A stretch of 64,000 bases of DNA. Source: Pseudoneurospora amorphoporcata. Taxonomy: Eukaryota > Ascomycota > Sordariomycetes > Sordariales > Sordariaceae. The stretch lies in contig MU859144.1 in NCBI GenBank assembly GCA_033297205.1, forward strand, positions 62,001 to 126,000, given 5' to 3'. The notes beneath the pieces were generated by a model that had not been told where the DNA came from, ran no database searches, and saw only the letters and a program-made list of their open reading frames with translations. Positions 46,831-57,177 of this stretch are shown one piece after another. The position numbers and the translations under genes are program-made. Within the stretch, counting starts at the first letter, position 1, and the number at the start of each line of letters is the position of its first letter.

Positions 46831-46960
46831 TGTTAAAAGTGTTTCTGGTCCAAAACTTGTGAGAACAGGGCAGGTTTATGTACTCGTCTGGGCTAGAAAC
46901 GCCCCGCCTGACCCTGTGCTTGGCGCTTACACGTCTGTTAAAGGCGTTTCTAGCCCAGAC
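46831..46960. repeat. three-copy short repeat cluster (two direct, one inverted)
   Basis: Copy A (46831-46854) and copy B (46936-46959) are direct repeats matching at 19 of 24 positions; all five differences are transitions. An 18-bp perfect inverted arm, GTCTGGGCTAGAAACGCC at 46886-46903, pairs with 46943-46960 inside copy B. A second, weaker inverted pair (ACAGGGCAGG at 46864 and CCTGACCCTGT at 46907) interlocks with it. It lies about 95 bp after the F-box gene stop codon, so it may be transcribed in the 3' UTR. No terminal duplication or coding content is seen. Confidence 0.7.
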
Positions 46961-47518
46961 AAATATTCTTGACACACCTATACAGCAGGAGCGCTCTACG
47001 AGGCAGCTGAGTACAGCAGAACTGAATAAGCACATATTTGCTTCACGTTATACAACTTACGAGTACTTCAGATTGAGTAGAGAGATGTGGCCACTACATT
47101 AACAATGTTCTTGGATCCAAGTATATATACATATTATTACCATTTCATGCTTTATCGTTACGTCAACTATCGGCAACATGCTTTCCTTTCCGCTCTTCCC
47201 GGCCCCTGCGTGCCCGTTTCCATGGCATAAAATATTCCCTCTCTGCCCCCCTTTTTGTATTGTTTCCGTTGTCATTAACCGCATTACCCTGAGTCATATC
47301 ATTTCCATCCCATTCCATGCCATGCCGTGCCAACCCCGATGCTGGGCCCCTTGTTTATTTGTGATGCTGATATGATCCTCCCTTGAACGAGTGTCGTAAA
47401 CGATCGTATGTGTATGTGTAAGTGTGTATGTGTTGTGTCACGCCAAAAGGAAGGAAATTGGGTATAAGGGGGGTATCTCTCTTAAAAACAAATGCGCGAA
47501 AATAATGAACCGCCCCGC

Positions 47519-47519
<1 letters not shown>

Positions 47520-47566
<47 letters not shown>
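47520..47566. repeat. A47 homopolymer
   Basis: Forty-seven consecutive A residues on the plus strand, in the spacer between convergent genes. It could be a retroposed poly(A) remnant or simple slippage. No retroelement sequence adjoins it. Confidence 0.9.
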
Positions 47567-47567
<1 letters not shown>

Positions 47568-47941
47568 ACCGATTTGATGCAAGCCCGTGGGTAAAGAATG
47601 CTCAAAACACCACCTGGGTATCATGCACAATGATGATCATCAATCTCGACACTGTCTCGTCTCTCTAGTCAACGTCTTTGTTGACAAATCGGCTCGGTGT
47701 AGCTTCTCTGTGGAATGATATTCCGTCGAGAAACGGGCTCGCCGGTTTTAAATCAGCCAGACCGTGCAGGGCGCTCAAGTGAGGACACTGGGAGGAAATA
47801 ATTCCCATAGTCCGGCCAATTGAACCTATCGACGAGGCTGTATATACCACTGCAGCATAGCGAAGTGCGCACGCGGTGTTCCTCCTCCTCGGAAGAAGAG
47901 GGGTTTTCTGGTCGCATGAAACAAGCCCGAACGAACCCCTT

Positions 47942-50030
47942 TCATTTGCGATACCGTCCCGTCTCCTTACGGACAGCCCAGCCCTTGAGCGCGATGCACA
48001 GGATAACCCACGCCATCAACAGACCGACCAGTCCCATGGTGACGGTATACATAAACATGGCATCGAGCTGGTAGTGGATCATGCCGCTGATGGTGTCACT
48101 CGCGCTAGCCATGAAGATGATGCCGCCGCTAATCAACCCAAAGGCCGTGAGGAGCTCCGTCGGCGGACGCGAAGGGTACACAGACTTGGGGGGCTTCAGG
48201 TAGGTGATGACATAGGTAAAACCGCGGGCGAAGGAGGCAGCGGTAAGCAGGTTGCCCCACTGCTTGTGTACCATGCTGGAGATCATGCTGTCCTGGGTGT
48301 GCGAGGACATCATGATGCCCAGTAGGAGGATGACGAGGGCCGGGATGGGGTTCATACTGAAGGAGTAGGTTTCGGGCTCGCCGCGATATTCGTCGGAGCC
48401 CTCCACATCATGGTGGAAGTGGTGGTGGTGCTGACGGGGTTCCTCTGAGGAACCGGGGAGGCCGGCGGCGTCAGTGACAGTGGTGTTGAGCAGGTCGCGG
48501 ATGCGGACGGATTCGATGAGCATGCCGCAGAGGCCGCCGCCGATGAAGAGGACGGTGATGGAGAAGTGCTCGAGGTCCTGAGGCGACCATTCGCCGCCCC
48601 AGTTGCCGAGATGCTCCAAGAAGATGTTGGTAGCGCCGTAGGTGAATATCAGGGCACTCTCGACGAACTCGGCAGAGGGTCGCCATTTCTGGCCCGCCTG
48701 CTTGGGGCGCACGTTCCAAGCCTTTGGGTGTTGTTAGCGATGTTGGCTCTGTTGCAGATATTATGAATTTGAGGGATGATACGTACCCAACCAACTTCAC
48801 CGAAGCAGCCGGCCCAGCGTCCAAGCGTGAAAATACCCAACCAGAAGAAGATGCCGCCCTTGATCCAGTGAGCAAGTCCAGAGAAGATACCAGAGCCCTC
48901 CTATAAACCCAGCAAATTAGCTTCCAGTTGCAGAGCCCTCCTTGCACCGTCCTTACGAAAACCCGCAGGGGATGGAAGGGGGAGCAAATACTTACAAAGA
49001 AACGACCAAAGGTTACGATGCCGGTGCACAACGCAACGAAACCCAGGGGCAAGATAGCGCGGTCGACCACGTTATACGCAAGAATCAAAACTTTCCAGAA
49101 TCTCTGAGAAATCTTGCCGGCAATCTTCTGAATGGTGGAAACGGCCTTGCCGGAAGCAGGAAGCATGGGTCCAAGAGGCTCACTGCCGCTGTGGGAGTCG
49201 ACATCGTAAGAGTCATCGCCGTCATCATATTCCTTGGCCTGGAGATCGACGTCGTGGAGCCGAGGAACGTCACCAGGGCTAGACGGAAGAGAGGGACTCC
49301 GCAGAGCATCGCTGGAAGGCTCAGTTCCCTGACCGCTGTCGTTTGAAAATCGGTAGGCGTCGTTATCGGCGGGCTTAATGTGGCTGTTATGCTCCTCCAT
49401 GGCCTGGGTCGAGACGGGCATGAAGCCCTGGCGCTCCCTGCTGTTGCCGTCGGATTGCTTCTTGAAGACGCCTGCAACGCTCGCCAAAAGGCCAATGACG
49501 AACTGGGCCCCGACGAGCGAGGTGACAACCCATCCGAGCTTGTGGTGGGCATTGTTAGGATACAGATCCGGCGTGCTGGCATTGTAAAAGATACCAACGA
49601 GCATGCCGCCGATATTGGTAACGAGAAAAGCGAATTGGGCCAGGAGCCTATACCGCGAACGGGCAATAGAGAGCATGACACCTATAGGTCGCTTCAGTCA
49701 GCATTCCGAATGGAGCCCTCATTTCCTCTTAGCGCGCCCACAGGCCGGAGAGCAGTGAGCTTCCTTACCAACTGGGAGCATGAAAACCCAGGCAAGAACC
49801 ATCAGGGCGATGTGAGCGTAGATGGCGGTCTTGTGATCGGGATGCGCAAAGTACGTGAGAGGGTACTCTTCCTCCGGCCGGGGCTTGTCGGCATCAGTCA
49901 TCTCCATGCCCCCGTGGCCGCCATGGCCGCCCTCATCACCGCCGTGCGCAAGAGCGGCCGGAACGAGCAGTCCCAAAACTGCGGCGCCAGCCAGCGCTGC
50001 AAGCAGCGGCCTTGTAGTAACGGACTTCAT
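47942..50030 (-). CDS. YTP1: Ytp1-like multi-span membrane protein
   Basis: Four exons, 49769-50030, 48996-49681, 48787-48900 and 47942-48721, encode 613 residues. A cleavable signal peptide is likely (LAALAGAAVLGLLVPAALA), followed by a His/Gly-rich lumenal stretch (HGGDEGGHGGHGG). The first membrane block (IYAHIALMVLAWVFMLPVG, FLVTNIGGMLVGIFYN, HHKLGWVVTSLVGAQFVIGLL) resembles the DUF2427/cytochrome b561-like domain with conserved histidines. A long acidic/Ser-rich loop follows (about residues 180-275). The Ytp1 domain then has many helices, including AILPLGFVALCTGIVTFGRF, GGIFFWLGIFTLGRWAGC, FSITVLFIGGGLCGMLIE and a second His-rich loop (RQHHHHFHHD). Yeast Ytp1 has no settled function. The b561-like histidines suggest heme or metal binding, which is inference. 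The last intron (48722-48786) ends in AAAG, a less common acceptor. Confidence 0.88.
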
Positions 50031-52480
50031 CTGGTCAAAATCCGTCTAGTCTTTAGTCTGTACTTTGGATCCGGCTAGTCGTTATGATGAGGTCAGAATG
50101 CAGGAGCTTGGGTCTGGTTTGTCAAGATGGGATGAAGATTGGCACATTCAACTGAGTGAGGTTTTGATGAGGTGGGGGTGATAGAGACGGTCAAGGATGA
50201 GCAGATGGGAAGCTGGCGGTCTTCCTAATCTACCGTGCTGGAGATGTGATGGATGGGCAATGTAGACAAAGGCGAGGCGAGAGGTGGCTATCAAAACAAA
50301 AACCGGGGGAGGCCCGGTGTTTTATTGAGGTCAGGATCGCAAGCGAGAAGAGACCAACCAGCAAGGAAAATACATAACGGTGACGAGAAGGATATGTCTT
50401 GTCGCTCCATGGAGACACCCCGTAGAAGGGCAGGGAAGATTGTGCATGACCAGGGGTATGTATGTGGTGGAGGCCGCGAGACAGGTACCTTGGGGAGGGG
50501 ATCACGGATCGGGAAGGGAGGATAACAGAGTTCGGCCTCCATCACCCTTCACCGGCACCCGCTGATTGGCAATGTCGCCCGGCCAAGAGCGACGACAAGA
50601 CCATCCCCAAGACCTTGTTCCATTTTTTGCTGCTCATGAGGTGTCGTCGTCGAACAAAACACCACGGCACGACGGCGTCGAGTCAGATAAAGAGCCGGCG
50701 CATCAGCCGACCCCGGAACCGTACTTAGCCAGCTCGTCTTACACCCATGTGCGAATGGTACCCGACGGTTCATGAGCTTGTTCCTGCCAGACGAGGGTCC
50801 CGATCGTTGTTCGGGATCACGTTCGCGCCTCCGAGCTATCCGAAGCTTCAATTTTTTTTCGCTAGCCGATTGGCAGGTACGTACTGTATTTGTAAGGTAA
50901 ATAGCAGGCGGTAAGATGGAAGTCGCTGTCGCAGTCTCGCTGCACCCTGAGAAATGTGTCACAAGCACAGGGCAAGCCCGACCGACGTCGCTCCCTCCCG
51001 CCCTCGATGGGCGCTTGTACCTGGATACTCACAGTATACTAAGGTACTATTCTAGACTGTGTGGGACACCTCCCGGCAGAGCTCTCACGCACTGCTGCAG
51101 GCGGGCTTGGAACGGGACCTCGGCGAGCAGTTCCAGTTTCCAACAACTACACTACAACACAGTATTTCCGATGGTGTAGGAGATCCAGTATAGAGTGCTT
51201 CGGAAGTTCATCCCCTCCTCGCCATTGGTTTCAGGCTTCTTCTCGCTGTGTCACCCACGACCTCCTTTTGTTGAAGGCATTCGCTCCGATGCTTGCTAGA
51301 GGTAAATCCAGGTGCGCCGTTTACCTTTGTTCAGCGGCAAAAGGGTTGCGCGGGTCAGCCCTTTCGATCCGATCCATCATGCCGGCACCACTCGGACGAG
51401 CACGGATGGTGGCTTGCAAACCTCCGGCGACCGCGGGCTCGGCGTCAATGCCGGAGGGTCACACGTAACGAACTGTTATCCAAAGGTATTTCCCGACTGA
51501 GTATTCCAACCTGCAGGCTGTTCGAGGTACGTAACACAAGACATCAGTATGCCGAATTTGTAGGTTACTATCCCACATGTTCCGGTGCATTGGGCACGAT
51601 GATGCCATGCGCTTACGCTCGCACCACCACCCGGTTTGATATCGCAGAAGCATACCTACAAGTCCCTAGAATCGAGATGGAGCGTCCATCTGATCATGCT
51701 GCAAGGCCATTTCAATCGTTTCAATGGCTGACATCATCGCAGGGTGGCATGGAGAGTGGGGAACGCCATGCAGTACAAAAAGTCTCCCAAGTCCCGTGGC
51801 CGCGCGTGAACAGGGGCAGCCACTGAGCGCCACTAAAACTCACATTACCCACCATCCTTTAATTGGTTTTTTTTTCCTCTCTTCGATGCTGCCTAGAAGT
51901 ATTCAGGTTCTAGAACCCCCATGTCTGCGCCCATTTTTGTTATTGTCGGATCTCTCGGACTGTCGAGTACCCCGACGCTGTTGTCGATCGAGATCTCTCA
52001 TATCGCCAGCCTTGTAAGTCGTGAAATACAGTTCAATGCTGGTATCTCTGAAAACTTTTCACAGAACGGACAGAATGCCCCGATGCCCAAAATTCCTCTC
52101 ATATCATCCCAAGGGTCTCGGCATTCGATGATCCCCTCCCCAGGAGTTCAGTCCGTTTCACGAGAAGTCGAACAATCTCCTCCCCGCATTCGATCCGAAC
52201 CTTTTCTCCCCTCATTCCATGTCATCTCCATGACCCGGAGATATCGTTATCCTTAAGTCCGCTGCTGGCCGTAGGTAGCTGTCATGGCCTGGTGAACAAG
52301 ATGACACTGGCTTCGGTTCTTAAAGATGATGGCCTTGGGGCAACAAAACCTTCACCGGATCTCACCATCCCCGTCAATATCCTGCACGAGTGCGCGGCAA
52401 TGCACTGTGATAACTCCACCCAACTGCTGCACACTCGGCAAGGCTACCTACCCAACATCGCTTAAAGAATCCCAGCCTGC

Positions 52481-52515
<35 letters not shown>

Positions 52516-54471
52516 CGTTAGCTCGTTCACAAGTCCCTTCTTTCGCGATCCTGTCATGGTATCTCATGATCCAGACAAGACCGTTAAAGTATCATCCGAT
52601 TTGCAATATCGATCCCATTCGGCAAACAAAGAGACCGAACCTGTCACCCTGCCAGTTATGCACGTCTTGGCCATGCATAACAAATGCCACAAAGATGTCG
52701 GAAACGTCAAAGGCTTATCCCATGATTCCCATCCAATCCCGTTCACTGTCAACGACAGGGCGCAGACATGCTACCTTTCCGGCCCGTCGAGTGTCTGCCG
52801 TTTACATATCGGACTTTGGGGAGTATTGTTTCCGCCAGCGAGCAGAGCTAACTCCGAACTGATTGGCCAGTTCGATGATTGGTGTGGTCATTGGATCGAC
52901 GCGGTACTTGTCAGCGTGCGATATCCAGCTATATGGACACTGTCCTCCTAGTGTCGTGGGGTTTTTTTTCTTTTCTTTTATCCACCAAATCCACATGTGG
53001 ACGGACGTCCCGGGACGTCGAGGAAAATCGACGAACACCAAAAGAACTGTTCTTCCTTCTCTATCCGTCCCGCGATCCGACATCATGCCATGGCTCGCGC
53101 TGGGAAGTCGTGACTCCCAAAAAGACATCACGACTTCTTCGCGAAAGCTATTAGACTACTTCCAGAGCACTGATCGGCATGGAATCAACTGGTCATGGAG
53201 CCGCTCATCAATCGCATGCCAACACGATATCTTACCTGCTTCGGCATATCCAAAACAGTTTCAACTGTAAGACTTCGTTTCGCTGCACTGGAAACGTAGA
53301 ACATATGAGACGGCAAAAGTCCAAGAGTTACGGTTGCGAACGCATAAAATACACGGGAGGATTCGGAATCCACTAACGGCCGGGCCGGAGCGGTCCTCTC
53401 ACGCTCGGGGTGGGGCATCTCGGTGCACGACGGCACGACCGGGATCATATGGGATTAAAACACTACGGGAACCCAACCGTTCATGTGGTTGTTGCAGAAA
53501 TTCAGTGTCACCGCATCGCCGGATCCATAGAGCACCACAAATGCCGATGAGCCAGCCCTGGATCCCATCCTCTGAGACTGTGACGGACAGACCGACGTCG
53601 GGCGGCGTACCCCTCCCGTACAGTAAGAAGCCAAACTAGGTCCATAACAACACCATACGCCCGCCCAACTGGCACCAACTTGAGTTCCTACCTAGCTACG
53701 GAATGGTTTTTCACCCGGCAATGAAACCCGTCCCAGACGGGCGGTCGTCGGTTGTCATCTGAGGCTCTGCTCCCGCAGCGAGAAGCGAGCTAAAGCATCT
53801 GCACTATTTCAGCTCCGTCACGGACTGACGTCACGGCACGCTAGGGCTGAAAAGCAGTGGTTTTTGTTACTGTATTGCACATCACTCACAATCGATTGGG
53901 TAAACATCAACTGCACACCCACTCGTTGTAGGTAGCACGCAGCTCCATCCGTCCACACCAGACGCCATTCCAAAACGTGCATTGCACGCGAACCGCGCAG
54001 ACAATTGCTCGTTTCTCACACTCCCGCCGGTCCAGCTAGGCAATGAATGGGAGTACCTATGCCTTGAATCCAGTATGTATGCCGGACTGGACGAGACCGG
54101 GGCCGCTTCAGTTCGGGCCGACCGGATGCTGGCAACACATGCCAAGAATACAAAAACCGGAACCTTCTCGTCAGGCAAACTCGGTGTTCACAACCCGGCG
54201 GCCAGTCCATTCGTTGAACCCATCCTGTTTGCCTGTCAAGGCTGCTGGCGATCATTGATGTACCCACGAGCGCAATGCACATCACATTCGCGGCTCAGGG
54301 GAACTCGGGGAGAGGGCGAAGCGACAAGCGACAAACGGCACCAGATATCCCAGCTCCGGGTTCTACTACACCCATCATCGTCATCATCACCTTCATACAT
54401 GATGCGCATTCAGACCATCAACCAGCCGACTGGTTTCCCCGTGACATGACATGACACCGGGGCATCCCTTT
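50031..54471. other. 4.4-kb gene-empty spacer
   Basis: The left end is the promoter of the Ytp1-like gene, the right end the 3' side of the LACTB2-like gene. Between lie only short, unrelated open frames and a T30 tract (52483-52512). No transposon protein, tRNA or rRNA was recognised by eye. Confidence 0.45.
52483..52512. repeat. T30 homopolymer
   Basis: Thirty consecutive T residues inside the 50.0-54.5 kb gene-empty spacer, the third long homopolymer of the window. No flanking retroelement is visible. Confidence 0.9.
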
Positions 54472-55389
54472 TCACAGGGCCGATCGATCAATCAACCGCC
54501 ACCTATCACCACCATCAGCCGTCGTCACCTTCCCTTCCTTCCTGAGCTTATTCAGGATCTGGATCACGCCTCCAGCGGCGGGTATATGCAAACCCTCCGG
54601 CACACCCTGATAAATAACCTTGACCAGTTCCATCGGCGTCCACCCCTCGCCATGGTCCTCCTTGGCAGTAAAGGCGCGCAGCGTCTCAATCACCTGGTCC
54701 TCCCTCTGCTGTCGATGACGGATATACTCTTCAATCTTTGCCGGCCCGTCCTCCACCACCGGTCCGTGGCCCGGATACCCCTTCCCCTTGAATAGTGTTC
54801 GCATGCGCTCCAGACTGTCCAGGTACGTCCCCAGATCCTCGTACACGGCCGTCCCATGCCCCAGCACGTTGTCGCCTGTGAAGAGCGCGTCCTCCTCGGC
54901 CAGGTGGAGAACCATGTGGTCGACCGTGTGGCCCGGGGTGTGCACCGCTTTTAGCGTGGCGCCCTCCACGCGGAACTCTTGCCCGTCTTCGATATCAAGT
55001 AATGGAGTACCGATCTGCTCGAGAGAAACGGGGCTGCCGTGGTGGCCTGGTAGGTAGGTTGGCTGGTTCTTGTAGACTTTGATTTCGTTGTTCCAGTCGA
55101 GCAGGTGCCGGATCCCGCCCGTGTGGTCGTGGTGCCAGTGGGTGATAATGGCGGCTGAGATATGAGCTTTTTCCTCGCTCACGGTTCGTTGGAGGGCGGA
55201 GATCCAGGAGCGCTCGCCGGCGCCGGAGTCGATGAGGAGACGTTGCGGGCCTGTGCCGACCAGGTAGGTGTTGGTTCCTTGGAGGGTGAATTTGCCGGGG
55301 TTGCCGCCGAGGATGCGGATGACGGCTGGGCTGAGGCGGGTGGCTTCGGGGAGGGGAGTGATTGGTGCTTTGGCCGCTGATGAAGACAT
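54472..55389 (-). CDS. LACTB2-like metallo-beta-lactamase-fold hydrolase
   Basis: A single exon encodes 305 residues from MSSSAAK. The metallo-beta-lactamase signature is complete: THWHHDHTGG with metal ligands His84, His86, Asp88 and His89; then HTPGHTVDHMVLHL; the bridging Asp in FTGDNVLGHGTAVYEDL; and the distal GYPGHGPVV. The C-terminal helical part (KIEEYIRHRQQREDQVIETL, then a short winged-helix-like end) is as in LACTB2, a mitochondrial endoribonuclease in humans. Fungal relatives also include thioesterase-like partners of polyketide synthases, but no synthase gene is nearby, so the housekeeping type is preferred. The same frame stays open for 77 codons upstream, to a Met at 55620. The extension is Ser/Arg-rich and basic near its end (RLRSIFKTSYQHLKTDNKHS), so a longer, possibly mitochondrial form from an upstream start is conceivable. 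Confidence 0.88.
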   Translation of the reverse strand: MSSSAAKAPITPLPEATRLSPAVIRILGGNPGKFTLQGTNTYLVGTGPQRLLIDSGAGERSWISALQRTVSEEKAHISAAIITHWHHDHTGGIRHLLDWNNEIKVYKNQPTYLPGHHGSPVSLEQIGTPLLDIEDGQEFRVEGATLKAVHTPGHTVDHMVLHLAEEDALFTGDNVLGHGTAVYEDLGTYLDSLERMRTLFKGKGYPGHGPVVEDGPAKIEEYIRHRQQREDQVIETLRAFTAKEDHGEGWTPMELVKVIYQGVPEGLHIPAAGGVIQILNKLRKEGKVTTADGGDRWRLIDRSAL

Positions 55390-57177
55390 TGTTGTGATTC
55401 TGCGGCTATGCTTGTTGTCTGTTTTCAGATGCTGATATGAGGTTTTGAAAATGCTACGTAGCCGTGTATTTGATGACGAAATTGACGATACCTGACACGA
55501 TAAAGGTCTGATAGAGAGTCCCAGGAACCGGAAGGGAGGTGAGCACATCCAGAACTGGGGTAGTACTGCGGGCATCAAATGAATGACACACGGGAGGTAA
55601 CGTGCGATATAGCTAAGCAAGGATTTGTGAAAAGTAGTGAAGAACGGTAACTGTGATTATGTCCGGATTAAGTGATACGTTGGGTGTGAACCACGGTGGG
55701 ATATTGTGTTCTGGTGAGGCGGGAGTACGGCGTACGGTAGAGGTAGAGAACTAACGGACTGCGGGGTACATACTGCCGAGCCGCTCGGCTATGATACCAT
55801 CGTACACAATGAAAGTCGAGCTACCGCTTCGAGCGCCGAAGATCACTTTTGACGGCTCGGCCAGATGAGCCGGGCTCGGGATGGATGGTTTGCTGACCGG
55901 GCCCGCTACTTGTAAGTGCAAGTCTGGTAATACTTTGGTATAAAAACGTATTGTGGCCATCCGCATTTCTCCTCTGTTGATAGGCACAAGGTATGTCAAT
56001 TCCGCGTTATGCAGTTTGCGCACTTGCCAGAGCTGCTTCATGCTTTTGGCCCTTGTGGTAGGAAATAATACGTCCAGAAACGGTGTTAATAACCTGGAAC
56101 AAACATCATGATGGACCCCTTCCTGACGGGAGCATTTGCCTATATGGAGCCGCATTACCGGTTACAATGTACATAATTGTTAGTAGACGGATGTGCTGCT
56201 AACCCTTTGGAAAATGGCCTAAGGAACTAAGAGGCTAGGATGTGTTACCACATGGCCAAAAACCAGGTCTGAAACGAAGAAATCTTAACCAAGTTCATAA
56301 ACGTAAAGGCTTTTCGAATGACAATGGCTCGCCTCCTGGGTTGAGAACGGCTCATGGTGAAGGTTACCTTGTCGTTAGGAGACTTCATTGTATGTAGTTG
56401 CAGGCATGGCAGGCACCTCGGCCGAGACGTCGAGGTCTCAGGTACGTCTGCAAACCTGGAAGGCTGTGAACCAATCAGAGAAGCAGGATTTACTTGATGC
56501 GTTTATGGAAGGGTTCCACCAGCTGTCCCCATTCTCGTTATCGATAAGCCTTGCGAAGCCGTTCAAGTTCGCTGCAGGTGCCCCTGCAGTTGGCGTCGAA
56601 CTGATTGATGTTGACGCCGCGGGAATCGGATGGAGATTCTATCCCCGGACAACTTAAAAAGCCCAATCTTGCTATCAGAGAACCAACACAACCAGACCAG
56701 AGCTCTATTATTGCCAGCTCCTTACATGTTACTTTCGTAGACGGTAGGATATCTCGTACTAAAATCACTAGCCAATGTTGGCAATTGAAGGGGCGCGACA
56801 GTTTGACGTGCACGCGGCTAACAAGTCAAGTATTCCAGGGCACTTAGACCGAACCGCCAGAAACCGTGCTTTTCCCCGAACTGAACGCGCGCGATTTGCC
56901 CACCTCGCCACGACGCTTACAAGCCATCTGGACTGTATCGAATCGCCAGGCTGAAAATAGCCCATATTTCATCATAATTCCGCCCACCATTTCGAAATAC
57001 ACGAGCCAAGGTCCGGGGACTCCTTCTGCAGCCTCGGGAGCAACACTTGCCCTCGTTGCTGACCCGGTCACGGACCACGCCAAAGACTGCGGATTCGACA
57101 CAGTGCCTCTGCTTCAGACACAACCAGCACATACAAAGTTTACTGTGAGGCTTCTAGGAGCCAACGGTCACATCACC
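55390..57177. promoter_or_regulatory. divergent region, LACTB2-like(-)/UBP8(+)
   Basis: 1.8 kb between outward-facing starts, including the possible N-terminal extension of the LACTB2-like frame up to 55620. Other short open frames (55751-56155 minus; 56388-56657 plus) have no family resemblance and are not called. Confidence 0.45.

Larger units (their letters stand above)
46737..47941. other. convergent spacer with repeat cluster and A47 tract
   Basis: Lies between the stop codons of the F-box gene (+) and the Ytp1-like gene (-). Besides 3' UTRs it holds the short repeat cluster at 46831-46960 and a 47-nt A run at 47520-47566, both listed separately. No open frame is convincing. Confidence 0.5.

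Noticed and set aside
51293..51826. 177-codon plus-strand frame
   Set aside because: It begins at a non-ATG codon, is compositionally mixed, and has no recognisable motif or splice context.
51921..52256. 111-codon plus-strand frame starting with ATG
   Set aside because: Hydrophobic start then Ser/Pro-rich. No family resemblance and no supporting context.
54472..55389. polyketide-cluster thioesterase interpretation of the metallo-beta-lactamase gene
   Set aside because: The fold is shared, but no polyketide synthase or tailoring gene exists within the window on either side.
56388..56657. small plus-strand frame with an internal ATG (about 83 codons)
   Set aside because: Looks plausible in composition, but there is no family resemblance. 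It lies in a divergent promoter region and has no conserved neighbour relation.
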